Below, piece by piece: positions 26,192 through 33,001 of a stretch of 64,000 nucleotides of DNA. Numbering within the stretch: the first letter of the stretch is position 1; each line of letters starts with the position of its first letter. The stretch spans positions 620,001 to 684,000 of the forward strand of contig CAVRYY010000003.1 of NCBI GenBank assembly GCA_963725655.1, read 5' to 3'. The notes under the pieces are model-generated. The model was not told the DNA's origin. It saw only the letters and a list, made by a program, of their open reading frames with translations, and searched no databases. The DNA comes from CAVRXT01 sp963725655. Lineage in GTDB: Bacteria > Acidobacteriota > Terriglobia > Acidiferrales > UBA7541. The position numbers and the translations under genes were made by a program.

Positions 26192-28006
26192 TCAGAAGGT
26201 GAAACGACTACCGATTGTCGGAGCAAGGTTGCTGTTGTAGTCATACGGGACGCCGGGGCCATGAGGAATGGCGATGCCCAGACCGCCGCTCACGTTGGAA
26301 TACGCAATTCCGGCAAAAGCGTCGAAACGCTTGGTGAAGTGATGATCGGTATAGAGCGACCACTCGTTGAGGGTGCCCGCGCAGGAAGCGCGGAAACCGG
26401 CTGTGGGCGAGCAGGTCGACGGCACACGGAAGTCGTGCTGGAGCTGGTGATACCAGGCGAACGTGATGTCAGTTTTTTTGTCGACTGCGTATTTCGCGCC
26501 CGTCCACCAGACCTGCACCCTCTTGGGAGCATCAAGATTGTCGTCTTCGACCCCGCTTAGGAGATAACCGCCCTGGGCCGAGGCGCCAACGCCCAACGGA
26601 TTCGCCGGGTTGGCCTGCCAGATGTATTCGTAGCCGGCAAAGACCTTGAACTTGTCCCACGTATACTTGAGAGCGCCCATCAGTGCGTTGTTGTCGGTCA
26701 CGATGCCATATTCGGTGTTGTCCATTCCGATCGCATTGGCCCCGTTGATGGGGTTTGTATTGATGCTGTTGGTGGTCGACTGATATGGCTGCGTTAGACT
26801 CTGAGCCCCCAGCAAGGGGTTGAGTACGCTGATCGCCTGGTTCACATGTTGGAAGACCACGTCGGCGGAGAGTTTGCCGTAGTTTCCACCGCCGTTGAAT
26901 CCATAGGCCGAGTTATGCGACTTTTCGGGCGTACACGTGGCGGCAGTCCAGGTTGCGGACGCGGAATAGCAGCCGCCGGAACCGTCGACGAATTTGTACA
27001 TCGCGCCGAAATGGACCGGCCCAACGGTAAGGCGATATTTCAAGGCTTCATCCCAACGGGTGTCTTCGGTGTCGCCCCCGCCGGCCATCGTGCCGTTGTA
27101 CCCGATGTAGGAAAAGGCATAGCTGCCGCCGGCTGGATCGTAAGCGAGCATCGTGTCCGTACCAAGAGCGCGCTGACGACCGAAGGTCAGCGTGCCGAAC
27201 TGCGTGGACGATATGCCGGCATAGAATTCGTCATTGAAGGGTTGGCCCGCGCGTGCGCCGTCGCCGGTTTCCGAGTAGCTGGCCCTGGGCAGGCCGTTGT
27301 TGGCGATGTTGGTTTCTGCCATATTGGCGAGCCGGCCGGACTGCGGATTGATGCCAGTGGAAGCGTTAAACACAACGGACCAGCCAGGCAGAAACTCTTC
27401 CTTGCCCCTGATGCCTAGACCCGTCTGCGACAGGTTGTTCGGCGCGATGACGAATCGAGATTGATAGCCGTTTCGATTTATCAGAGATTCGCCTTCATAG
27501 TTATAGGCGTTCTCCGGTAAGCCGTGGCTGACCCAGCCGACGCCGACGTCGTACGTACCGTATACCGTGACGCCATGCCAGGTTAGGGAGCAATCGGTGG
27601 TGTTGAACTGCTGGAGGCCGGTGCAGGCGTCGTGGCTCGCTCGAGCTGCGGAAGCCGCTTCAGCGGTGCTCAGATGCATCTTAATGTCGACCGTGGCGTC
27701 CTGACCAGCGGCCAAGCTGGTTCCCGTGCGCGTTTCATCCGCGAACCCTTGTTTTGCGACTCGAATCTCGATGCGTCCCGGAGGCAGACCGACCAGCTGA
27801 TAGTGCCCCGCGCCATCGGTCGCGATCGTGCGCGTTGCACCTGTATCGACGTTCTTGATTGTCACCGCGACATCGGGAAGGCTTGCGCCGGTTTGGTCCG
27901 TCACCATGCCCGAAAGACTGGCTCCCGTTTGGGCCCACCCGGCGCCTTCCATGCAGAAAAAAGCAACGATCAAAGCGAGGGCAACGGCAACAGGACGGTA
28001 TTTCAC
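26192..28006 (-). CDS. Porin with N-terminal carboxypeptidase-regulatory domain
   Basis: The product has 604 residues with a signal peptide ending in GWAQ. Residues about 27-112 are a carboxypeptidase-regulatory beta-sandwich (ASLSGMVTDQTGASLPDVAV, GAGHYQLVGLPPGRIEIRVA). The rest reads as a Gram-negative general porin of the OmpC-like Porin_4 group: VTVYGTYDVGVGWVSHG, SQTGLGIRGKEEFLPGWSVVF, FNDEFYAGISSTQFGTLTFGRQ and a final barrel strand LAPTIGSRFTF. The sandwich is usually seen on TonB receptors, so its fusion to a porin is notable. AGAAGGAG lies before the ATG and a strong promoter lies upstream. The solute is unknown; the neighbouring genes raise the possibility of molybdate. Confidence 0.85.
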   Translation of the reverse strand: MKYRPVAVALALIVAFFCMEGAGWAQTGASLSGMVTDQTGASLPDVAVTIKNVDTGATRTIATDGAGHYQLVGLPPGRIEIRVAKQGFADETRTGTSLAAGQDATVDIKMHLSTAEAASAARASHDACTGLQQFNTTDCSLTWHGVTVYGTYDVGVGWVSHGLPENAYNYEGESLINRNGYQSRFVIAPNNLSQTGLGIRGKEEFLPGWSVVFNASTGINPQSGRLANMAETNIANNGLPRASYSETGDGARAGQPFNDEFYAGISSTQFGTLTFGRQRALGTDTMLAYDPAGGSYAFSYIGYNGTMAGGGDTEDTRWDEALKYRLTVGPVHFGAMYKFVDGSGGCYSASATWTAATCTPEKSHNSAYGFNGGGNYGKLSADVVFQHVNQAISVLNPLLGAQSLTQPYQSTTNSINTNPINGANAIGMDNTEYGIVTDNNALMGALKYTWDKFKVFAGYEYIWQANPANPLGVGASAQGGYLLSGVEDDNLDAPKRVQVWWTGAKYAVDKKTDITFAWYHQLQHDFRVPSTCSPTAGFRASCAGTLNEWSLYTDHHFTKRFDAFAGIAYSNVSGGLGIAIPHGPGVPYDYNSNLAPTIGSRFTF

Positions 28007-28337
28007 GGGTCTTTCTCCTTCTATCTGTTTGTCATGGGACAGATCGAGCCGCCCGTTTGAGGGGCGACTCCGGTGCCGACGATTTTAGGCGATTCATTAA
28101 GAGATATCAAACCGCTTTGAGTCGTTTAGATTGGATTCTCTTTGACCTCCCAGACAACCGATAACGCATTCCAAATCAAATCGGCATGCAATGCTCCTGT
28201 CAGGTTCTTGACTGCAGGGCCGTACCGCCAGTCGGGGAAAAATCCCAAGCGACGTGGCGCTACTTCGGCGAGGAGTGCCAGCGGACAAATCGTAGAAGGT
28301 GGTGCGGCGGCGCAAAAAACGGGTTGAGCCCGGAGGG
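28007..28337. other. 331-bp spacer with porin promoter and leader hairpin
   Basis: No gene is supported. Besides the promoter at 28082-28110, the porin leader contains a small hairpin, CGCCC (28050-28054) with GGGCG (28062-28066). The region upstream of the promoter (28111-28337) would be the natural place for regulator binding. I looked for a ModE-like dyad and found no convincing one. Confidence 0.5.
28082..28110 (-). promoter_or_regulatory. Strong sigma70-like promoter for the porin gene
   Basis: Read leftwards, TTGATA (28110-28105) is followed after exactly 17 bases by TAAAAT (28087-28082). Transcription would begin near 28075, giving a leader of about 70 nt. Confidence 0.65.
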
Positions 28338-28751
28338 TTATAGCCGGATGATCATCACTTCTGTTGACTTCACCAGCGCGGCCACGGTCTGGCCATTCTT
28401 CAGGCGCATTTCCCGCACTGCATCGGCGGTTATGATGGAAGTGATCCGCTGACCGCCGATCGACAGCGTCACCTGGGCAATCAGGCCATCAATCTTTATC
28501 CCGGTCACCCGGCCGACGAGTTGGTTGCGCCCGCTGATTCGCCGGAAATTAGGCCGTCGCTCGGAAACGTCTCCGCTCTCGCTCGCTCGATACAGAAATC
28601 GATCCACTTCTTTTTCCGGAATGCGGTGATGTCCGCCCGCGGTCTTCACGCTGCGAATTTTCTTCTTATAGATCCACTGTTTGAGCGTGGGATAGCTCAC
28701 CCCGAGCACTTGTGCTGCTTCGCGCGGGGTAAAGAGTTTAGGGGATGGCAT
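28338..28751 (-). CDS. HTH-TOBE regulator, probable molybdate-responsive transcription factor
   Basis: The product has 137 residues. Residues about 6-55 form a MerR/excisionase-type helix-turn-helix (FTPREAAQVLGVSYPTLKQW, TAGGHHRIPEKEVDRFL). Residues about 70-137 form a single Mop/TOBE domain (GRNQLVGRVTGIKIDGLIAQ, VTLSIGGQRITSIITADAV, GQTVAALVKSTEVMIIRL), the fold that binds molybdate or tungstate in ModE, Mop and ModC. It is therefore a compact analogue of ModE with a different DNA-binding part. It lies upstream of the porin and molybdopterin-fold genes in the same direction. No modABC transporter is in the window. Oxyanion binding and the regulated targets are inferences. Confidence 0.82.
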   Translation of the reverse strand: MPSPKLFTPREAAQVLGVSYPTLKQWIYKKKIRSVKTAGGHHRIPEKEVDRFLYRASESGDVSERRPNFRRISGRNQLVGRVTGIKIDGLIAQVTLSIGGQRITSIITADAVREMRLKNGQTVAALVKSTEVMIIRL

Positions 28752-28815
28752 AACGATGCCCTGGGGAATCTCCGGCGGGTTGATTGCCCGCTGAAACCGA
28801 GTGTGTAACCACGCG

Positions 28816-28845
28816 ATGCTAAGCTCCGCCAGCCCAAGGTGTCAA
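28816..28845 (-). promoter_or_regulatory. Promoter for the HTH-TOBE regulator
   Basis: Read leftwards, TTGACA (28845-28840) is followed after 18 bases by TAGCAT (28821-28816), leaving a leader of about 60 nt before the ATG at 28751. Confidence 0.5.
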
Positions 28846-28866
28846 TCCACGCCGGATCACGTGTCA

Positions 28867-28914
28867 ACCTCGTTAGAAATGTCCCCTTCGTTACCTCGTT
28901 AGAAGTGTCCCCTT
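28867..28914. repeat. Two 22-nt direct repeats, 26-bp period
   Basis: The 22 bases at 28867-28888 recur at 28893-28914 with a single mismatch (A to G). Each contains CCTCGTTAGAA followed by TGTCCCCTT. The motif reminds me of the terminal regions of some insertion sequences, in which TGTCCCC and TTCTAACGAGG recur. No transposase gene is present, so this may be a residue of a lost element. Confidence 0.55.
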
Positions 28915-29001
28915 TCTTTGCACTTGTGGTTGTCCCTGAGGTGTCCGCCGGAGCGAAGCCCTACGCCGCAAACCGCAGAACCCAAAGGACTTCACCGGGC
29001 A

Positions 29002-29030
29002 TTGCAGATTGGCAGGGCTCGGTGTACATT
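29002..29030 (+). promoter_or_regulatory. Promoter for the GlsB-like gene
   Basis: TTGCAG (29002-29007) is followed after 17 bases by TACATT (29025-29030), giving a leader of about 60 nt. Confidence 0.5.
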
Positions 29031-29098
29031 CTCAGCCCCGCCGGGTGCAATGAAATGGAAATGACCGGCTTGGTGTTGCGAAAAAAAAGGAGATGCAC

Positions 29099-29344
29099 AT
29101 GGGATTTCTCACGTGGATTTTGGTCGGACTGATTGCGGGTTGGCTTGCGGGACAGGTAATGAAGGGCGGTGGCTACGGTGTGTTGGTGGACATCCTTCTG
29201 GGCATCGTTGGAGGTGTTGTAGGCGGCTGGGTCTTCAGCATGTTGGGAATCTGGCCCGGTGGCGGCATCATCGGCGCCATCCTGGTGGCATTTGTTGGCG
29301 CGGTGATTTTGGTCTGGATTACCCGTTTGATTAAAAAAGCTTGA
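29099..29344 (+). CDS. GlsB/YeaQ/YmgE-family small membrane protein
   Basis: The product has 81 residues: three glycine-rich hydrophobic segments (LTWILVGLIAGWLAGQVM, GVLVDILLGIVGGVVGGWVF, GIIGAILVAFVGAVILVW) and a basic tail. This is the full-length transglycosylase-associated/GlsB family pattern, often linked to general stress. AAGGAG at 29087-29092 touches the ATG at 29093, so the second ATG at 29099, six bases further on, is the likelier start. A promoter lies about 70 bp upstream and a terminator hairpin follows 20 bp after the stop, making this a single-gene unit. Confidence 0.88.
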   Translation: MGFLTWILVGLIAGWLAGQVMKGGGYGVLVDILLGIVGGVVGGWVFSMLGIWPGGGIIGAILVAFVGAVILVWITRLIKKA

Positions 29345-29362
29345 AGAGAACTCTTGGCAGAT

Positions 29363-29412
29363 AAGAATCGCACTGTGATGGGCGGGGAAGCCATGGCAGT
29401 GCGATTTCTCTT
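29363..29412. terminator. Bidirectional terminator between convergent genes
   Basis: AATCGCACTG (29366-29375) pairs with CAGTGCGATT (29397-29406), and the flanking bases extend the pairing with a small bulge. A T-rich tail (TCTCTTCTTTTAT) follows rightwards. It ends the GlsB-like transcript and probably also the leftward serine-hydrolase transcript, whose stop is at 29416. Confidence 0.75.
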
Positions 29413-29415
29413 CTT

Positions 29416-31395
29416 TTATAGCCGCTGAAATTTATAGATATTCTGCCCGCCATCCAGGGTGAGGACCCGCCGATCATCCGCCACCTGGAGTCGCAGGGTG
29501 CCGCTCCATGGGGGGCTGGTCAGCACTACCAGGCGGTTTCCCGTGGATTGCTCTTCAACACCCAACGTACTCTTCCAACTCTCGAATTCAGCCCAGTATT
29601 GGTAATTTTTCCTGGACACGGTGAGCGGCCCCAGCTCGTCACTTCGGTATTCGCCGGCGACTTCGTCCAGCCATGCCAGAGAGTCCGCATCGACCTTTAC
29701 GCGCCAGCGCGTTTTCTCCACCACGTCCTTTGCCGATAGCGAAGCCGCTGCAACCATCTTCTCCGCTTTTGGGGCAGCGCCAAACACAAGCTCAAACACC
29801 TTGTGCCTTGCTGCCGCCAGGAAGGAATCGGCAAGCCGAAGATTCGTCAGCACCACCACCCCGAGTCCTTTCTTCGGAAGAAAGTACATGTCCGATGAGA
29901 ATCCAAGAGTATTTCCGCCATGGCTAATCACTTCCAATCCCTCGGCATCGCTGCGCAGCAGTCCTAACCCGTAGCTGTGCTTACCGTCGATCTTGGTGCC
30001 ACCGCTCCACCGGGCCTGTAAGGCCGCTTCGGGAAGCAATTGCTCTCCGCTCGGAGCGCTTCCATGGTTGAGCTCGACCAGCAGATAGCGGGCGATATCA
30101 AGGACGGTAGAACACACCGCCCCGGCCGGAGCTACCGCATTCACGCATCGCTCCATTTCGGGATCGACGGCACACCAGTTTCCCGCGAAGCCAATCGCGT
30201 GCGGTGCGGCAACGTCATCGCTCATGGTCACTTCTTCCTGCAGGCCGGTCATACTCATGCCGAGCGCCTCAAACACCATTTCACGCATCGCCTGCCGGTA
30301 GGCACACTGCAACGAACCTTGATGCTGGAAGGTACGAGCGGCAGCGTAACCTCCCGCCGCCACCAGATAGTTCGAGTATTGAAACGTCTCTCCAAAGCCT
30401 GTAGTCGGACTCATAGCACGCATCTCGGCCATGCGTTGTTCCGGAGAAACTCCCTTAAATTTGAAGATCAGATCCAGATCTCGGCGCGGCATGCCGGTAC
30501 CGGCGCTCATGGTGTGGCGCATCTCCAGTTTGCGGGTAACCTCCGGATCAGCCAGCGCAAAATCGGGCAAAAGCTCGGTAACCGGCGTCGACCACTGGAA
30601 GAGTCCGCTCGCCACCAGTCGCGCGATCATTAGTGTGGTTAGCGGCTTGGTTATCGAGCCGATCAGGAAGCGCGTTTCCGGCCGGACTAGTTCGGTGGAA
30701 CCGATCCTGCGGGTTCCAAACCCTTCCGCGTAAACGATGCGTCCCGACTGCACCACGGCAATGGAGACACCGGGTACCTGCAGTTCCACCATGGCGTTCC
30801 GAACGAAGCTGCTAAATCGGGAACTCTGTTGAGGTCCCCAAGCCCGTGGTTCAGAGTGTTCCAGGCTGTAGGAACGAAGATTGGCGGGCTTCCACGCTTC
30901 TAGCACTTCGCTGATTTGTGCCAATCGACGGTCAAGGGAAGCCTTGGTTCCGGAAAGCAGCGTGAAGTAGGCCTTATCCCGCAGTGTTCGCAGAATGGCC
31001 ACGGCGCATCGTGACTCCACGGCAGGAGTGTTGTAGGCAAACTGAAAGATTTCATCCCACCCGTTCTCTCCAGGAGCCTGAACCTGCTGCAGCACCGTTA
31101 AATCGAAGTTGGCGTCGAACCGTTGCCAAGCCGTTCGCGCGATCTCTTCCGCGTCTCCGTTCATCAAGGCGATACCGAACCCGATGCGAAGATCCCGCTC
31201 CGGGCCGATGATGGTCAGGGCGCAGCCGGATTCTACCGTCCACCCTTTGGGCAAAAGGGTCGGCACAAGCGCGCCCGGAAGCGTGACCGAAGTTTGTTCC
31301 TGAAATGAGTCTTTCACGGAGGGTCGTTCCCCTTCAGTGTGTTTGGTTCGGGGCCCGTTGGCTGCCTGACAGCCTGTAACCCAAGTATTGACCAT
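29416..31395 (-). CDS. Serine hydrolase of the beta-lactamase/DD-peptidase class C family
   Basis: The product has about 659 residues from ATG 31395; upstream in-frame codons would overlap the next gene. An N-terminal alpha/beta region (about 40-170, TLLPKGWTVESGCALTIIGP) of unknown type precedes the catalytic domain. The catalytic domain shows the SxxK motif in FLIGSITKPLTTLMIA, a YxN motif in FQYSNYLVAAGGY and the third motif HGG in VISHGGNTLGFSSDM. A C-terminal beta-rich domain (EVAGEYRSDELGPLTVSRK) completes the usual layout. Members act as esterases, D-aminopeptidases or carboxypeptidases; which applies is unknown. No convincing signal peptide is seen, although VTGC near the start could be a poor lipobox. 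Confidence 0.87.
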   Translation of the reverse strand: MVNTWVTGCQAANGPRTKHTEGERPSVKDSFQEQTSVTLPGALVPTLLPKGWTVESGCALTIIGPERDLRIGFGIALMNGDAEEIARTAWQRFDANFDLTVLQQVQAPGENGWDEIFQFAYNTPAVESRCAVAILRTLRDKAYFTLLSGTKASLDRRLAQISEVLEAWKPANLRSYSLEHSEPRAWGPQQSSRFSSFVRNAMVELQVPGVSIAVVQSGRIVYAEGFGTRRIGSTELVRPETRFLIGSITKPLTTLMIARLVASGLFQWSTPVTELLPDFALADPEVTRKLEMRHTMSAGTGMPRRDLDLIFKFKGVSPEQRMAEMRAMSPTTGFGETFQYSNYLVAAGGYAAARTFQHQGSLQCAYRQAMREMVFEALGMSMTGLQEEVTMSDDVAAPHAIGFAGNWCAVDPEMERCVNAVAPAGAVCSTVLDIARYLLVELNHGSAPSGEQLLPEAALQARWSGGTKIDGKHSYGLGLLRSDAEGLEVISHGGNTLGFSSDMYFLPKKGLGVVVLTNLRLADSFLAAARHKVFELVFGAAPKAEKMVAAASLSAKDVVEKTRWRVKVDADSLAWLDEVAGEYRSDELGPLTVSRKNYQYWAEFESWKSTLGVEEQSTGNRLVVLTSPPWSGTLRLQVADDRRVLTLDGGQNIYKFQRL

Positions 31396-31460
31396 TGAGG
31401 TCAAACTAGGAACGCGGGAGGCGGGTGGGGGTGCGGATAGGGTACTCCCTGAGGCGCTGC

Positions 31461-31847
31461 TTATCGTTTCTTGTGGCGAGGCTTCGCCGTGTGGGTCTTG
31501 GCCACTGAAGCGCGGCTTTTGCCAGATTTCTTGTTCTTCTGCAGTCGCAGCTTCCATGCCACCTGTAGAGCGCCATCCAAAACGTCCTCTTTCGCCGCAG
31601 CCAGCCGGATATGGGTCGCTCCCATGCGACCCCATCCGCCCGCGACAGGAACAAAAACCTCGGGCAGTTCTTCCACGAATGCCGCCTGCTGTTCCGGCGT
31701 GAGCATCAGGTTCCCATATCCCTTGTTTGCCGACGCGAGTGTGGCAAAAATTCGGCCGCCCACGCGAAAATCGGGATTGCCCATGTGCGAACTCTCTTCC
31801 GCGCCTGCCAGGCTCAAGGCGAGCCGCCGGAAATCGTGCATATTCAT
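31461..31847 (-). CDS. MmcQ/YjbR-family protein
   Basis: The product has 128 residues. AGGAGG eight bases upstream fixes the start at ATG 31847; the longer open frame to 32123 is not supported. The sequence fits the MmcQ/YjbR double-wing fold: MHDFRRLALSLAGAEESSHMGNPDFRVGGRIFATL, then LTPEQQAAFVEELPEVFVPV and WGRMGATHIRLAAAKEDVLDGALQVAWKL. A Lys/Arg-rich tail (KNKKSGKSRASVAKTHTAKP) may contact nucleic acid. Family function is not well defined. It lies 65 bp upstream of the serine hydrolase gene and may be co-transcribed with it. Confidence 0.85.
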   Translation of the reverse strand: MNMHDFRRLALSLAGAEESSHMGNPDFRVGGRIFATLASANKGYGNLMLTPEQQAAFVEELPEVFVPVAGGWGRMGATHIRLAAAKEDVLDGALQVAWKLRLQKNKKSGKSRASVAKTHTAKPRHKKR

Positions 31848-32162
31848 CGACGCATCCTCCTGCACGGCACGCTGAATCCTACCATCGTGAGCCTGCCGCG
31901 GAGCCCACCCAAATCCAGTGGCCCGTGCAATCCGCCGGAGCTTGTGCCTGCGAGCGAGGGTCTGCGTCGCGGGCCAAGCCCTGGTCGCGTGGAAAAGTAT
32001 TGCCACTGGATGCTGCGCTGAGGCCCTATAAGCCGCCTGCGGGAAGCAAAGGGCTTGCGGCCTGGCAGCGAGTTCGCCCTCCCAAGGGTCCTTGCGGTTT
32101 CCGTTGACCTTAGGTGCTGCCACCGGTAAAATGGGGGTTTGTCATTTGCCTGGGAGGGCAGC
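31848..32162. other. 315-bp divergent spacer with rplU promoter
   Basis: No gene is supported. The right end holds a strong promoter for the ribosomal operon (32104-32132). I do not see a clear leftward promoter for the YjbR-like gene. Confidence 0.55.
32104..32132 (+). promoter_or_regulatory. Strong promoter for the rplU operon
   Basis: TTGACC (32104-32109) is followed after 17 bases by TAAAAT (32127-32132). Transcription should start near 32139, giving a short leader of about 24 nt containing GGGAGG. Confidence 0.72.
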
Positions 32163-32474
32163 ATGTACGCCGTCATTCGTAGCGGGGGTAAACAGTATCG
32201 CGTCGCGCCGGGCGAGACCGTCCAGGTGGAATTCATCAAGGGTCATGTGGGCGCCAAGGTCACGTTCAACCATGTTTTGGCGGTCGGCACCGACGAGCCT
32301 AAGCTGCTGGCGGGGAGCGACGCTTCCAAGGCCACCGTTACCGGCAAAATCGTCAGCCAGGGACGCCATCCGAAGCGCCTGGTCATGAAATTCAAGACGG
32401 GCGGTCAGTACAAAATTATGCGCGGCCATCGGCAGAATTACACTGCCATCCAGGTCAGCGACATTCTTCTTTAA
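32163..32474 (+). CDS. rplU: 50S ribosomal protein L21
   Basis: The product has 103 residues and starts with the family signature MYAVIRSGGKQYRV. The body contains VEFIKGHVGAKVTFNHVLAV and ends with the RNA-binding KTGGQYKIMRGHRQNYTAIQ. Length is normal. GGGAGG at 32152-32157 selects ATG 32163. It is the first gene of an operon continuing with rpmA, obgE, nadD, rsfS, a sigma54 activator and rlmH. L21 binds 23S rRNA in the large subunit. Confidence 0.97.
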   Translation: MYAVIRSGGKQYRVAPGETVQVEFIKGHVGAKVTFNHVLAVGTDEPKLLAGSDASKATVTGKIVSQGRHPKRLVMKFKTGGQYKIMRGHRQNYTAIQVSDILL

Positions 32475-32487
32475 ATAGGGGCTTGCG

Positions 32488-32796
32488 ATGGCACACAAAA
32501 AGGGCGGCGGCTCATCTACAAACGGACGCGATTCTCACGGCCAGCGGCTGGGAATCAAGCGCTTTGGCGGCCAGTTTGTCACCGGCGGAAGCATTCTGAT
32601 TCGGCAGCGCGGCACGCGGTATAAGCCTGGGCACAACGTAGCGCTGGCCAAGGACGATTCGCTTTTCTCGCTGATCGACGGCTACGTGCGCTTCGAAGAC
32701 AAAGGACAGCGCGGCCGCTTCATCAGCGTGCTGACTATGGATGCGTTGGTGGCCGACTTGGTGTCGGATAAACAGAGCGCAGCCGCCGCCGACTAG
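32488..32796 (+). CDS. rpmA: 50S ribosomal protein L27
   Basis: The product has 102 residues and begins with the unmistakable MAHKKGGGSSTNGRDSHGQR, followed by LGIKRFGGQFVTGGSILIRQ and KPGHNVALAKDDSLFSLIDG. The N-terminus starts directly with the functional AHKKGGG that reaches the peptidyl-transferase centre; no Firmicutes-type cleavable leader is present. The gene lies 13 bp after rplU. The C-terminal Ala-rich tail (DKQSAAAAD) is slightly long for the family. Confidence 0.97.
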   Translation: MAHKKGGGSSTNGRDSHGQRLGIKRFGGQFVTGGSILIRQRGTRYKPGHNVALAKDDSLFSLIDGYVRFEDKGQRGRFISVLTMDALVADLVSDKQSAAAAD

Positions 32797-32875
32797 CTTT
32801 TGAGTTTTCCTACGAACACAGCTCGCGGAATATTTTCCTCGACTCCTGGCGCGGGCTACCTCTATATCCAAGGAT

Positions 32876-32929
32876 GTGTGCGGTATGCACACGCGAATCC
32901 GGGTATGCGAGAGCATACTGATTCGTGTG
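32876..32929 (+). promoter_or_regulatory. Two overlapping, mutually exclusive hairpins upstream of obgE
   Basis: Hairpin A pairs GTGTGC (32876-32881) with GCACAC (32887-32892). Hairpin B pairs CACAC (32888-32892), GAATC (32895-32899) and GTATGC (32903-32908) with GCATAC (32913-32918), GATTC (32920-32924) and GTGTG (32925-32929), closing on a GAGA tetraloop. Both need 32888-32892, so only one can form at a time. The 205-bp rpmA-obgE spacer is otherwise unexplained. An attenuator or processing site is an inference. Confidence 0.5.
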
Positions 32930-33001
32930 GATGGCCAGGGTGTCGGCCGATAGGCGGATACTTGGGGCCAAGCTCCATTTCGATTAGGCTGGTGATCGAC
33001 T

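Larger units (their letters stand above)
28752..29098. other. 347-bp spacer with divergent promoters and a repeat pair
   Basis: No gene is supported. It holds a leftward promoter for the HTH-TOBE gene, a pair of near-identical repeats resembling insertion-sequence ends, and a rightward promoter for the GlsB-like gene, each listed separately. Confidence 0.55.

Noticed and set aside
28111..28337. Possible ModE-like operator upstream of the porin promoter
   Set aside because: A GATAACGC element is present, but no matching inverted half-site is found at a suitable distance.
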